Source: Arenibacter sp. ARW7G5Y1
GTDB taxonomy: Bacteria; Bacteroidota; Bacteroidia; Flavobacteriales; Flavobacteriaceae
Assembly (NCBI RefSeq): GCF_003201775.1
Contig: NZ_QJJZ01000011.1
Location: 124,001 to 188,000 of the forward strand
DNA length: 64,000 bases
Direction: 5' to 3'
Under the pieces are notes generated by a model, which had not been told where the DNA came from, searched no databases, and saw only the letters and a program-made list of their open reading frames with translations. How positions within the stretch are numbered: position 1 is the stretch's first letter; the number at the start of each line of letters is the position of its first letter. This document shows, in pieces, positions 35,741 to 47,000 of the stretch. Made by a program: the position numbers and the translations under genes.

Positions 35741-36691
35741 TCACATACTTCCATCCATTTTAAACTTAAGCTGGGTGTCACTGCTCCATGTCTCTCCCGC
35801 CTTTACCTCCATTGGGGTATCATTCACCAGGTTGCGGTAATATTTGCTGTAATTGGTAACATCCCAAATAAATTGAATGGCCACATCATTGTTTATGTTA
35901 AACTCGCTCCCCACCACCACAGAGGTACCATTGGATTTGTTCCAGACATAGGCTGTATTGCCCATATCATTTATTTTTCTGTCTCCCGATCTGTCCAAAG
36001 TATATACCTCCGAAGTGTCCGATTGGCAAAACTCCCCTATGTCCGTTGCAATACAGGAAATGGACATATATCCTATGGCTATGGTACCGTTCAGTTCCCA
36101 GCTGATTTTGTTTTGGGATTCGTAACCGCTATGCCGAAAAACAGATCGTTTTACATGCCTGGCCTCAATAGCGGGTTTTAACTTGCTGGTCTCCCCTTCC
36201 CTGGCCGTTCTAAACATTTTGGACGTTTGTCTATAGCTAAATTCCCGGCAAGGCCTTAAGTTGAAGCTCGATGATAATTCCTCCCCGGAGAGCAATTTTT
36301 CATCCATATAAAATGCAACGTCCACCAATTTCTCGTCCCCGTGCCAACCCCCGGTAAAATCTATGGCATCCTTGGATCTATAAACACATTCCGACTCCCC
36401 CTTTGCCAGGGCTTTTAATCCGGTGGCTTCCATGGCAACGCCATTAAATCTGTATATATTGGCCCTTTGCAGTCTAAATTGATCGGTATTCACCAAGGCC
36501 GAGGTATCCAGTTCATGGGCTATTTCAAAACCATAGTAATAAGCCGTATTACCAGTATCCTGCACATAGACCGTAAATTTTTTGCGGCCCTCAAAACCCT
36601 TGGTCTCATAAGTAACATAGCACGCCTTATTGGATTTTTCCTCCGAAGTGAAATTGAACGCTAACAACAGTATTAAAATTATTTGAGCCAT
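35741..36691 (-). CDS. Secreted protein of the polysaccharide locus, unknown function
   Basis: This 316-residue protein has a short N-terminal signal (MAQIILILLLAFNF). The body is beta-rich with many Tyr/Asn and reads like a carbohydrate-processing or binding jelly-roll: YYYGFEIAHELDTS, GGWHGDEKLVDVAFYMDE and FNINNDVAIQFIWDVTNY. Family not recognised. It is the last gene of the leftward locus that includes NamZ, DUF6259, GH42-like, SusD and SusC. A broken copy of part of the gene lies downstream. Confidence 0.6.
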   Translation of the reverse strand: MAQIILILLLAFNFTSEEKSNKACYVTYETKGFEGRKKFTVYVQDTGNTAYYYGFEIAHELDTSALVNTDQFRLQRANIYRFNGVAMEATGLKALAKGESECVYRSKDAIDFTGGWHGDEKLVDVAFYMDEKLLSGEELSSSFNLRPCREFSYRQTSKMFRTAREGETSKLKPAIEARHVKRSVFRHSGYESQNKISWELNGTIAIGYMSISCIATDIGEFCQSDTSEVYTLDRSGDRKINDMGNTAYVWNKSNGTSVVVGSEFNINNDVAIQFIWDVTNYSKYYRNLVNDTPMEVKAGETWSSDTQLKFKMDGSM

Positions 36692-36726
36692 GGTTCCTAA
36701 TGGGAATTATAATCAATTAAAACAAT

Positions 36727-37920
36727 TTATATGGTGTGGCCCCCATAAAGTTTTACGGTATTGAGCTGTTGGCGATAGGCAGCCAGGTCTTCAAAGGAAT
36801 CCAACATTTCCATGGAGCCCTGCTTCTCTACCCAGTTTCTCAATTTGTCGGTTCCATTAATAATATCGATCGGCTCTTTTTCATAATTATACTCATAGGG
36901 TGGTTTTAGCCATTCAAAATCCTCGCCAAGATGATGGTATAATTCCCTTAGAAGAAATTGTCCTACCCGCCAAGGCTTAAATATCTTCTTATCCGTTACA
37001 TGGATCTGGAATCCACCACACGCCACATCGGTATATTTATGGAAGGTTGGGATGTACACTATAGGACGAAAAGTAAATCCCTGTAACTTGTTTTCTAGGG
37101 CTTGGGCGTTCAAATGGTTGGCGTAAAAGGAAAAAGGTTCCATCTTGGGATGGCCCACAATCTCAAGGGGTTGGGTGGTTCCCCTTCCTTCACTTAAATT
37201 GGTCCCTTCAAAGAGTACGGTACTTGGAAAGGTGAAGGCACTTTCATGCCGCGCCAGATTGGGCGAGGGTAAAAGCCAAGGCAATTTGGTGTCCTCAAAG
37301 GCCATTTCCCGTTGCCAATCCCGCATCTTAATAACTTTAAGGTTAGCCTTTTTGGTAGTCCAATAATCCTGATGCATTAATGCAACTTCTCCAATGGTCA
37401 TCCCGTGCCGTACGGGTATGGGGTGTCTCCCTATAAACGATTGATATTCCAAGTTCAATATGTTCCCTTCAATATCCTTTCCATTCAGGGGATTTGGTCT
37501 GTCCAATACTAGAATCTCAATATCCCTATCCCCACATTTTTCCAATAAAAGGGTAAGGGTGTAAATATAGGTGTACATTCTACAACCCACGTCCTGCAGA
37601 TCCACAAAAAGATGATCTATCCCTTCCAACATTTCATCGGTAGGAATCCTGGTTTCCGAATAGAGCGAAAATACGGGGATATTAAAATAGGGATGCATCG
37701 TATGATCGGTCTCTATCATGTTGTCTTGGGCATCCGTTGAAAAACCGTGTTGAGGCCCAAAAATCTTTACAAACCTGGAGCCGAACATTTCCTTAAAGCG
37801 GAAGGCTGCATGGACACATTGGGAATCTACGGAGGCATTGTGGCACAGCAAAGCTACATTGCCCTTAAAACGCCCATGATCGTTTATCAAAACCTCTAAA
37901 CCAGTGGTGACTCTTTTCAT
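36727..37920 (-). CDS. NamZ/DUF1343 exo-beta-N-acetylmuramidase-like enzyme
   Basis: This protein has about 397 residues and I start at ATG 37920 (MKRVTTGLEVL); an ATG 6 codons upstream (37938) is possible. DUF1343/NamZ hallmarks: GLEVLINDH at the N terminus, FGPQHGF, DLQDVGCRMYTYIYTL, LDRPNPLNG, PVRHGMTIGE, and LPSPNLARHESAFTFPSTVLFEGTN-type motifs near the centre. NamZ of Bacillus removes terminal N-acetylmuramate from peptidoglycan fragments. No obvious signal peptide is present, so the protein is probably cytoplasmic, unless a start further upstream adds one. In the SusCD locus this suggests a MurNAc-containing or chemically similar substrate. Confidence 0.85.
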   Translation of the reverse strand: MKRVTTGLEVLINDHGRFKGNVALLCHNASVDSQCVHAAFRFKEMFGSRFVKIFGPQHGFSTDAQDNMIETDHTMHPYFNIPVFSLYSETRIPTDEMLEGIDHLFVDLQDVGCRMYTYIYTLTLLLEKCGDRDIEILVLDRPNPLNGKDIEGNILNLEYQSFIGRHPIPVRHGMTIGEVALMHQDYWTTKKANLKVIKMRDWQREMAFEDTKLPWLLPSPNLARHESAFTFPSTVLFEGTNLSEGRGTTQPLEIVGHPKMEPFSFYANHLNAQALENKLQGFTFRPIVYIPTFHKYTDVACGGFQIHVTDKKIFKPWRVGQFLLRELYHHLGEDFEWLKPPYEYNYEKEPIDIINGTDKLRNWVEKQGSMEMLDSFEDLAAYRQQLNTVKLYGGHTI

Positions 37921-37947
37921 TTTGTGTGGTTTTAGCAAAGTTGATTA

Positions 37948-37977
37948 GCCCGGGACTACTTACTGTTCGCCCCGGGC
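37948..37977. terminator. Intercistronic hairpin between DUF6259 and NamZ genes
   Basis: GCCCGGG and CCCGGGC pair perfectly around a 16-base loop. There is no clear T-run in either direction, so it may be a processing or attenuation hairpin. Confidence 0.4.
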
Positions 37978-38047
37978 AATCTAACAACTAACTCTAACAA
38001 CTAATGCTAACTCTAATTAACATTACTTTTCTACTCCCAGAAAGGCC

Positions 38048-40321
38048 CTATGGTGATGGAATAATTTCAATAAGGCACACTTCCCTGGGTTTTAATTGAT
38101 GTTCTACGGTAATGGCATGGTCCTTATAAGAGGTCAACAATTTCCTGCCATCATTGTTTATTATATAGATCTCCCCGCTCGAAGGAAGGTCGTAATCCTT
38201 GGTGTCCACATCAAAGTTAATGAGCATATGCTTTTCACTTATACTGGTCAAGGCTATACCAACATTGCCATCATCGGCTTTCCATGCCCCGGCATATGCC
38301 AAGGGATACTTCTTTTTATAAGCGGTAACATTCTTGCCCTTTCTTCCTGCGTAAATGGACAATTTGGAAATATTCAGCTCCTCTTCCGGAATTTGCATGG
38401 AGGGCGCTCTTAAGAATTTTCCGTGTAATAGATACTTTAGTCCTTGATATCTAATTTTTGCCAAATTCAGTAAATAATCAATTTCCTCTTTTCTTTGGGT
38501 ATCCAAAAAACTGTGGTAATTGGAAATGGTCGGCTGCATTCCCCAAACATAGGACCTGGCCTGCTCCATTAAAAATTGCTTGTTAAATATGGGGTCCAAG
38601 GGTTGTTCCTGATTACTGGGGGCAAATTCCTTAGGCCATAACTCGTCATAAGGTGGTGTAACCAAGGAGGAATAATTACCGTAGGTAATGGCATATTCAT
38701 GATATACCGCCTGAAAAAATGGAATGGTTTCCCATTGACCAATACCGGAATACCGTTCCCTACTTACTTGGAGGGTCAAGAAAAGATCCAAGTAGGGCAT
38801 CCAACTTTCGTTACCGTGCTCCCCTGCCAAAATGGGTTCCTTAACAATGGAAATTTTGGAGCGAATTTGATCTGTAAGCAATCCAAAATTCTTTAGCCAA
38901 TAATTCCCGTTACCTATTTCATGTCCGTGAGCTTTATCATAACACACTTTTGTCATACAGGCCTGGTCCATATAAACACCATTGGTACCATAGGTATTTA
39001 CGGCGCTTTCGGACAGGGAGGTATATTTATCTTTCCAGAATTGGGTTCCCATACACATGTTTGTGAGGGAATTGCCCGTAAAAATATTATAGGCATGGGA
39101 TCTGAGATTCCCATTTATATCCTTTACGGCATGTACCGCTGCATTTTCGGTTTTCCAGCTCTCTGTAGAATCGCCCCACTGAAAGGAATTCATATAGACT
39201 ATGGAGTGTACCCCTTTTTGTTGCGCCAACTTCATCGCCTTGATAAATGACTCCCCTCCTTCCCTTGGCGGAAAGTATTCCGGAAAACCTTCATCATAGG
39301 AGCACCCATGCCACCAGTGCCAAAATACATTGACAGGTAACCCCAATTTTTCTTTTAATTCCGTGGCCGGTAACAGGACATTATCGGACCTACCCCTATT
39401 CCATACCCACAAAGCGGTTTCCTCCAACCAATCAGGATTTAGACCTTTCTTAAACCTGCTTTCAGCGGACCATTTCTGTTGGGAGCCCCATTCCCTATAC
39501 TCTTCGGCAGCGGTAATCCAATCTCCCTTAAACGATCCTATTACAGCTTCATAGGTTGGAGAATATGAATTGGCATTGGCATCAAAGGAAGGATAATTGG
39601 ACATTTCATAAGTTAAATTATTGGCCCCGTCCAAATCAAAGGAAAAACCTTTCCTGTAGGTGAGTGTATCGTTCGAAGCAAGATATAGACCAATTTTATC
39701 AGCATTGTACAATGCCAAACATTGTAATGAAAGATGATCGGGGTAAACCCACTCCATTCTCTTTTCTTCCGTTTTTTTTGCCGAAAGAATTCCCCTCGGG
39801 TCTGTTAAAAGTTCTCCCATTATTTTGGGAAGGGCCAATTTTTCCTGCCTTAAATCCTTAAACCCGTTAATCTTGGGAAAGACCACCGTATTGATTTCTT
39901 TGCCCTGCGTGCCATCCAGGGAAATTTTCCAATAGGACAAGGCCTTGTCCCTATCGAGTTTAATTTCTGCGGTAACGGTGAGTTCCTTATTGTTATCCCC
40001 TTTAAAATTCTCCCATTTTAACACCAAGGTCAATGGGTCCAATTTTGAATATTCAAAATCCAAGGGTAGCTGTAAGGAATCCTGGGCCTGATTGAAATCA
40101 ATCTCCCATGGCAATTCCATGGTCTTCTTGTCATCCAAAAATTCATAGCCATGAATCAAATCCTGGAAAACAACCAGTGAACCATTCTCCTTGCTAAAAC
40201 TTAATTTTATTTTACCGTTGTCTATTGTTAAATCCTCTCCGTTATTGGTATTACAAGAGACCAGTGCTGCCAGCACGGTAAAACACAAAAGCATCCAATA
40301 ATAATTTTTAATCGTTTTCAT
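38048..40321 (-). CDS. DUF6259 lipoprotein, glycoside-hydrolase-like
   Basis: This 757-residue lipoprotein has a lipobox LVSC (about Cys22). The layout is an N-terminal beta-sandwich (about 30-290, with ALSYWKISLDG), a TIM-barrel-like centre (about 295-600: NPDWLEETALWVWNRGRSD, NVFWHWWHGCSYDEGFPEYF, NTYGTNGVYMDQAC with a possible acidic catalytic residue, ILAGEHGNESWMPYLD), and a C-terminal beta domain. This is the DUF6259 pattern, GH36-like in outline. It hydrolyses a glycan in the periplasm or at the surface. The gene ends 128 bases before the DUF1343 start. Confidence 0.8.
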   Translation of the reverse strand: MKTIKNYYWMLLCFTVLAALVSCNTNNGEDLTIDNGKIKLSFSKENGSLVVFQDLIHGYEFLDDKKTMELPWEIDFNQAQDSLQLPLDFEYSKLDPLTLVLKWENFKGDNNKELTVTAEIKLDRDKALSYWKISLDGTQGKEINTVVFPKINGFKDLRQEKLALPKIMGELLTDPRGILSAKKTEEKRMEWVYPDHLSLQCLALYNADKIGLYLASNDTLTYRKGFSFDLDGANNLTYEMSNYPSFDANANSYSPTYEAVIGSFKGDWITAAEEYREWGSQQKWSAESRFKKGLNPDWLEETALWVWNRGRSDNVLLPATELKEKLGLPVNVFWHWWHGCSYDEGFPEYFPPREGGESFIKAMKLAQQKGVHSIVYMNSFQWGDSTESWKTENAAVHAVKDINGNLRSHAYNIFTGNSLTNMCMGTQFWKDKYTSLSESAVNTYGTNGVYMDQACMTKVCYDKAHGHEIGNGNYWLKNFGLLTDQIRSKISIVKEPILAGEHGNESWMPYLDLFLTLQVSRERYSGIGQWETIPFFQAVYHEYAITYGNYSSLVTPPYDELWPKEFAPSNQEQPLDPIFNKQFLMEQARSYVWGMQPTISNYHSFLDTQRKEEIDYLLNLAKIRYQGLKYLLHGKFLRAPSMQIPEEELNISKLSIYAGRKGKNVTAYKKKYPLAYAGAWKADDGNVGIALTSISEKHMLINFDVDTKDYDLPSSGEIYIINNDGRKLLTSYKDHAITVEHQLKPREVCLIEIIPSP

Positions 40322-40344
40322 GTGTCTTTCTTTAAGATTATAAT

Positions 40345-42336
40345 TTAGTCTTCCAAGGGGTTGACTCTTAAGAGTACTGTTGATTTTGGTTTCAATGTCA
40401 ATTGGAACTGTCTAGTGGCATCATGTAGTATTTTATTCTCCAATGGATCTATCACCTGGGCCTTAAATGGAAAATTGATGGTCCTTTCCCCACCTTCTAT
40501 GGTATGTATACCCATCCAGTTTCGGCCAATATAGAATACATCCTCCGTATCTATATACCTATGTACACCTGCCTTTCCCCATCTTTCTCCCAATTCCGAA
40601 GCCGACCATTTAAATTTTCCGTCCATATACAACTCCCCTTCGTTTGGATCGAAAATTTTGGTTCCTTTGCCATTGGTCCATAGTACGGTTATTCCCCTTT
40701 TGTTCCACTTTTTTATTCGGGATTCCTCCTTGGAGGTGAGTTCAAGAAACCCCATTAGCCAAACTACCTTATATTGGGTGGTTGGCATGCTTTTTAGATC
40801 CGTACGAAGAAATAGGTCGTACGAAGTCCCTGTTTTGGCGAGTGGATAACGATTGGATAAAATATTCTCTGTAAGATGTCCATAGGTGGGATCCCAAAAA
40901 GAGATTTCTTCATCCACCACTACCCCTATCTGTGGTTTCATTCTTTCACCTTGGGATGGGGGAAATGTGCTGTGGAATTGCTGTGTTTTGGCTAAAACAT
41001 CCAATAGTTCAGGATCACTAAACCATCCGCCCCACATATCGAACCACCAGCCTCCATATCCATAGGCCAACATTCTTGCCGTGTTTTTCAATAAAAAGGA
41101 TACCGAAGTGTCCATGTCCTCCGGGCCTAACCATACCCCGCTCTCATACTGTCCTGGAGGTGCTATCCCGGTTGATCGATCTTTCAACAAGGTAGTTATG
41201 GACGTTCTGGTATCGTTTTCCGTAAGCCATAATTTACCATGGAGGTGAACCGAGTTGATAGCTGCCATTGCTGGCCAATCCTCCCCTATTACTCTATTAT
41301 AAACATTTGGACTCGAGAGATAATCCAGGTCCGGACAATCCAACAACTTCGCCAAGGCCCCGTGTCCGCGCCTAGCGTCCCCTACAAAATAGTGGTATCC
41401 GGAAAAGGCTCCCGTTAAAAGATAGCCATGACTCTTTTCTTTTACAATTTTGCTGAAATAGGCAATATTGTTGACCAAGACCTCTGCTTGGAAGCGATAC
41501 GTATCAATATAGTTCCGATCCTGATCGGGATTCCTCCATTCCCTGCGTTTGGCAGGTTCATCAATATTGGCCAATTGGGCATTTTCAAAAGTCAGGGAAG
41601 GGTTGTTCCATGCCTTTTGCAAGGCATTATTGTTTTTATAACTTTCCTTTAACCATTGTCTGAATGCTTGTAAACGTACCGGATTTTGATCCTGATATTG
41701 CTTGGGATGATAAAACCATTCCTCTGTTAGGCCACTGGCAACATGGATTCCGGCCAAATAGGGGGAGTATTCGGAAGCCAAAAGCCAATCCAAACAGTCA
41801 CGGAATACCTCTGCTGTTTTTTTCCTCCAGACTTCCGAGGCGAAGCATTGACGAAAAATGGTACCATCCGGGAGGTGTGCGGCTGCTTCCGGATATAATT
41901 GTGTCCACCATTCCGGTGGGTCCAAATAGAAACGGATAATAACTTTTGCCTTGGGATCTGCTTTAATAATCTTTTCAAAATCCTTGACCAATCCACTAAA
42001 ATCGTATTTGCCTTCAGCCAACCAAATGGGAGTCCTAAAAGCACCTATACCCGAAACAGTATTGATTCCCCCTTCACCCAAATAGGCCGGAATGTTGTAA
42101 ATATGGATTCCGGTTGCCGATATTTCCTTGTAAAATTCCTCCTCGCCCAAATAGGACATATAGGCATAAGGTGGATAGGTTTCACCGTCGATTACCAGGG
42201 AGGGATTACCTTCTGTCCATTTTATGGCCGCCTTGGATTGGGCTTGGATCTTTATATTCCCCATAAAAAACAAGCCTATAAGGAGAAGAAAAAAATAAGT
42301 GCTATTAAACAAGAGCCAAGTATTGCGTTTTTTCAT
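40345..42336 (-). CDS. GH42-like glycoside hydrolase (beta-galactosidase superfamily, exported)
   Basis: This 663-residue protein has a signal peptide (about residues 12-32, FLLLIGLFFMGNIKIQAQ). The TIM barrel (about 40-400) has the GH42-like layout: PPEWWTQLYPEA, the acid/base region VASGLTEEW and the nucleophile region GKLWLTENDTRTS. A Rossmann-like trimerisation domain follows (about 430-600, IGVVVDEEISFWDP, YKVVWLMGFLELT), then a small C-terminal beta domain. Specific sugar linkage unknown. It is the first enzyme after SusD, 218 bases beyond the SusD stop. Confidence 0.83.
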   Translation of the reverse strand: MKKRNTWLLFNSTYFFLLLIGLFFMGNIKIQAQSKAAIKWTEGNPSLVIDGETYPPYAYMSYLGEEEFYKEISATGIHIYNIPAYLGEGGINTVSGIGAFRTPIWLAEGKYDFSGLVKDFEKIIKADPKAKVIIRFYLDPPEWWTQLYPEAAAHLPDGTIFRQCFASEVWRKKTAEVFRDCLDWLLASEYSPYLAGIHVASGLTEEWFYHPKQYQDQNPVRLQAFRQWLKESYKNNNALQKAWNNPSLTFENAQLANIDEPAKRREWRNPDQDRNYIDTYRFQAEVLVNNIAYFSKIVKEKSHGYLLTGAFSGYHYFVGDARRGHGALAKLLDCPDLDYLSSPNVYNRVIGEDWPAMAAINSVHLHGKLWLTENDTRTSITTLLKDRSTGIAPPGQYESGVWLGPEDMDTSVSFLLKNTARMLAYGYGGWWFDMWGGWFSDPELLDVLAKTQQFHSTFPPSQGERMKPQIGVVVDEEISFWDPTYGHLTENILSNRYPLAKTGTSYDLFLRTDLKSMPTTQYKVVWLMGFLELTSKEESRIKKWNKRGITVLWTNGKGTKIFDPNEGELYMDGKFKWSASELGERWGKAGVHRYIDTEDVFYIGRNWMGIHTIEGGERTINFPFKAQVIDPLENKILHDATRQFQLTLKPKSTVLLRVNPLED

Positions 42337-42505
42337 TTCAACTAAAATTAATGAATATGTAAATGATTATTTACAAACGGCTGATTTCCATCCCTATAAA
42401 AATTGAATATAGGACATAGAGCAACAGCCTTGACATTCCATAGGAATCATGATCATTACCCTTGGAAATAGAGCAGTTCCATTTAAGGAAAATATGGGAT
42501 ATTAA

Positions 42506-42538
42506 ATCGGAGAAGCGGCAAAAGACCACTTCTCCGAT
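42506..42538 (-). terminator. Terminator after susD
   Basis: ATCGGAGAAG / CTTCTCCGAT form a perfect 10-base stem, with a T-rich tail on the leftward strand. It lies 16 bases after the susD stop and could reduce readthrough into the hydrolase genes. Confidence 0.75.
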
Positions 42539-42553
42539 CCAAATTTTAAAACA

Positions 42554-43996
42554 CTAGTAGCCCGGATTTTGGTCAGCCTGGCTGATATCTGGATTAGTAT
42601 CTATTTCCTGTTGTGGAATGGGCCACAATAAATGAACATCCTGTACGGTTTTCCCTGTGTTCTGTAAGACCAATTCTTTGGCTTTATCAGTACGTTTTAG
42701 GTCGAACCATCGTTTTCCTTCCATATAAAGTTCGTAAGCCCTTTCCTGTAAAACAGTTTCCCTAAAAGACTCCGCCGTCCACCCACTACTTGGGTAATCA
42801 ACCGGTGAGGCTAGGTTGGTGGGATACCCATAACCTCTCCTTTTTATTTTATTCAAGCTTTCAAGAGCCAAGGCGGATACCGAATTATCGGCCATTGCAG
42901 AAGCTTCCGCATATATTAGCAGAACATCGGCATATCGCAAAATTGGATAATCATTGGCGTGACCTTCCCTTTCCGGGGAATCTGGATCCCTGAATTTACT
43001 GCATAGAATTGGGGTAGAAGACGGCAAGGTTTCCAATTCCCCTGTACTCCTATTTACATACTCTGTAAATACGTTCCACTCCTTTCGCAGATCGGCATCG
43101 TCCCAATTGTCAAAAAATGGTCCAGGTACGGAATAAATAACATAATTACCGAAGGGAGAAAATTGCGTTTCACTCCATAATAGGTTCATAGGCCATCCCC
43201 AGCCATCCTGATGGCTAAACTTCATGTAAAAAATCTCTTCAGAGGAACCATTCACAGAGGGTCCGAAAATATTATTGAAATCGGCGCTGGCTGCTACCTC
43301 AATCAACGAAAACATTCCAGAATCGATTACTTCCTGTGCTTTATCCCTAGATAAACCATAGTCTTTGTGGTCTAGGTAAACTTCGGCAAGCATTGATTTT
43401 GCGGACCATTTTGAAGGTCTTCCAAACTGGGTCGGGGTAGCCGGCAAATCGGTTTCACCTGCTTTTAAATCGTCTATAATAACTTGATATACCTCTTCAA
43501 CTGTTCTGCGACCTGTATCTTCCCCTTCTTCTTCCAGGTAAATTGGAACGCCTCCCCAATTTCTCACAAGATGATAATAGCAGTAGGCCCTCATAAACTT
43601 GGCTTCACCTATCAAAGCTTTTTTGTCCGTATCGGATAGATCAATATTATCGATCATGGAAATGGCAATGTTGGCGTTTCTGATGCTTTGATAAAAGCGC
43701 TCCCACATGGTACCGGCCCTATTGATATTGGTTTGGTCAAATCCCTGATACTCACCTAAGGGCTGTGTTGAACCCCTTCCATTTGCATAATCTGCCTGGA
43801 TATCGAGCATTAGCATATAAAGCGATCTGAAATTATTCCTGGCGGGGACGTAAATGGCATTTACGGCGGCTACGGCATCATCCATATTGCCGTAAAAGTT
43901 ATTCTCAGTAAGTCTGTCCTCAGGAACTTCATCCAGGAAATCGCTGCACGATATAATGGACAGAAAAATTAGTGTATATGATAGTATTTTTTTCAT
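42554..43996 (-). CDS. susD: SusD/RagB family glycan-binding lipoprotein
   Basis: This 480-residue lipoprotein has a lipobox SIISC (about Cys17). It has the typical SusD start FLDEVPEDRLTENNFY, TPR helices including FYQSIRNANIAISMID, EAKFMRAYCYYHLVRNWGG (canonical), DYPILRYADVLLIYAEA, and the C-terminal LERAYELYMEGKRWFDLKR-like motif, then LWPIPQQEIDTNPD. It binds the imported glycan on the outer surface, over the SusC pore. It lies 30 bases after susC, as in nearly all such loci. Confidence 0.93.
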   Translation of the reverse strand: MKKILSYTLIFLSIISCSDFLDEVPEDRLTENNFYGNMDDAVAAVNAIYVPARNNFRSLYMLMLDIQADYANGRGSTQPLGEYQGFDQTNINRAGTMWERFYQSIRNANIAISMIDNIDLSDTDKKALIGEAKFMRAYCYYHLVRNWGGVPIYLEEEGEDTGRRTVEEVYQVIIDDLKAGETDLPATPTQFGRPSKWSAKSMLAEVYLDHKDYGLSRDKAQEVIDSGMFSLIEVAASADFNNIFGPSVNGSSEEIFYMKFSHQDGWGWPMNLLWSETQFSPFGNYVIYSVPGPFFDNWDDADLRKEWNVFTEYVNRSTGELETLPSSTPILCSKFRDPDSPEREGHANDYPILRYADVLLIYAEASAMADNSVSALALESLNKIKRRGYGYPTNLASPVDYPSSGWTAESFRETVLQERAYELYMEGKRWFDLKRTDKAKELVLQNTGKTVQDVHLLWPIPQQEIDTNPDISQADQNPGY

Positions 43997-44026
43997 GATA
44001 TTTTCTAATATTTTAGTAATAAATAT

Positions 44027-47000
44027 TTATAAGTTAATTCTAACACCTAACATGAACGTCCTGGTGTCAGGATATCCGAACTGATCTATCCCTTTAGAAA
44101 TCCCACCTCCATGAGTATTGAGTGTAGGTGAATAAAATGAATAATTCGTAAAGGTGGCCAGATTCTGTATATTAACAAATATCTGAGAATTGTGAATTGG
44201 CAAGGATTTAAAAGTATCCCCTTTCAAGGTATATGACAGGCGTACATTCTTAATTTGAACATAGGAGCCGTCTTCAATGAACCTATCCGAACCTTGGTAT
44301 CTTGTATTGGAACTTATCTTTGGATATTTGGCATTTGGATCGGGATTCTCTGCTGTCCAATAATTGCCTAAAACATCTCGAATCTGATTAATTCCGAAAC
44401 TAAATCCATCCGCCACATTGGACAAATTGTAATTTAGTATATCGTTACCTTGGGAACCACTTACCAATACTGTTAATCCGAAGTTCTTATAGCTCATATT
44501 GCTATTGATCCCAAAAATAAAGTCCGGGTTTGGATCCCCTATAATTTGTCTGTCCAAACTATTGATGGTACCATTTACATCCGTATCAACGTAATTGATC
44601 AGCCCATCATCGGTGAGTCCGTCTTCCACGAGGCCATAAAAGACTCCAACGGGATGGCCTTCACGAACCAAACTCATTGCAGGAAGTGCATTTCCTAGTC
44701 CAACTCCAAAAATATCGCCACCTTCGGGCAAACTCAATACCTTGTTGCGATTGGACGAAAAATTAACCCCTAGGTCCCAACTGAAATCTCCTTCCAAAAC
44801 CCTTGAATCCAATGATACTTCAAATCCTCTATTTTCCATACTGCCCAAATTTGTGGTTTGGGAAGTATATCCAGATGACAAAATAACGGGTATGGAAGCC
44901 AGCAGATCTTCTGTCTTTTTATAGTAGTAGTCAAAAGTAACTTGAAATCTATTTCTAAATAATCCAAAGTCGACCCCAAAATCTGTTTGAGCCGTAGTTT
45001 CCCATTTTAGATTGGGGTTTGGCATAGAACTTCCCGGTGCATACCCTATATTAATATTGTCGTCAAAGACGGTTTGGGAACTGGATAGTATAGAGAGCGA
45101 TTGATATGGTGAAACTGCCGTATTCCCGGTTTTACCCCAACTGGCCCTTAACTTTAAATTGCCAATAAGATCGTTTTCCTTTAAAAAATTCTCCTCACTT
45201 ACCCGCCATGCCAGGGCTGCGGAAGGGAAGTAACCCCATTTATTTGCTTTGCCGAATACAGAAGAACCATCGGCCCGTATACTGGTAGTAAGTAAATATT
45301 TACCCTTATAACCGTAGTTTAGTCTTCCTAAACCTGAAAGTATGGAGTATTCACTACTTGCTGAAATAGGGGTTCCAGGGGAACTACCAGCCTGTATGCT
45401 GTTATTCTCAAGAATATCTGATAAAAATCCAGTAGAAGAAGCACTTAAGGATTGATTTGATGTTTTTTGGGAAGTGATCCCTCCCATAACTTTTAGATCG
45501 TGATCGTTATTAATTTCCTTGGAATACGTCAATAGGTTCTCGTTAACTATATCCGTAAATTCCCTATAGGAAATTGAGGCGGATCCTGTTGCGGAGGGTT
45601 GAAATATTGATGGGGAGTAATTGTCGCCCCTAGTATTCTCATATTGCACCCCTATAGAAGAATACAGCACCAAATCCTTGGTGATTTTACCTTCTGCAAT
45701 TATATTGAGCAGTAATGCATTCTCCCTGGATAATTGTTTCCTTTCCAATGCCATGGCCACAGGGTTCTCCACTATATCCGGACTAAAGGCATAAGGTCTA
45801 ACATTGCTATATTCACCATCACTGTTAAACACAGAAACTGTAGGTGGGGAAATAAGGGCCCCGCTCAACACACCAGCTCCCCGTTCTGTATTATTACTGA
45901 ATATATTATTGTTTTTCTTTCTACTCAATATATTATTAAATGAAACCTTCCATTTGGAATTGATCTTATGCTCCAGGCTAGATCTTAATTGTAAATATTC
46001 GTAACCCGAGTTTATGATAATTCCCTCTTGATTAAAATAATTACCAGAAACATTGAACACCGTTTTATCATTACCTCCCGAAACTGTTATTGAATGGTTT
46101 TGAATCACTGCATTCTGAAATATTTCGTCTTGCCAGTTGGTACCATTTTCAAAGGATGCAATTTCAGCATTGGTAAAATAAGGAGCTATGTTATCGTTGG
46201 AGGCCCTCACATTGGCAAGGGTAGCAAACTCCTTGGCGTTTAACATGTCTATGGTGTTATTCACTTTTTGGAATCCGGTATATCCATTGTATTCAATGGA
46301 AGTCTTGCCTTCCTTGCCTTTCTTTGTGGAAACAATAACCACTCCATTTGCTCCTCTTGCCCCATAAATTGCGGTAGAAGAAGCATCCTTTAAAATTTCT
46401 ATTGATAAAATATCATTGGGATTGATGGAACTTAGATCTCCGATAATAGGGAAGCCATCAACAACATATAAAGGATTGTTACCCCCCAAAAGTGAATTTC
46501 CCCCTCTGATCAGGACACTTAGACCACTACCTGGTTGTCCTGAATTTTGTAGAATCTGAACTCCCGTAGCTACTCCGGACAGTGCCTGCACCGGATTGCC
46601 CACCGCCTGCAAACTAACGGCTTCACCTTTAATGGAAGCTACAGAACCGGTTAGGTCACTTTTCCTTACCTGTCCATATCCCACTACCACAACCTCTTCC
46701 AGTCCAGCGGCACTTTCCTGCAGGGTTATAGTCATGTTGGTTTGTCCGTTGACCAATATCTCCTTAGTAGCAAAACCAAGATAGGATACCACCAATTCTG
46801 GATTGGCCGAGGACAATTCTATTTCAAATTGTCCATCAAAATCGGCTGTTACCCCGTTCACTGTACCTTTCTCCACAACATTGGCACCCGAAAGTGGAGT
46901 TCCGTTATTGTCTACAATTGTTCCACTTACCGTTAGTTGTGGTTTGGCAATCTTATCAATTTTAGGCATTGGGCCAAACTGCGTTTGCAGGTTCGGTTCA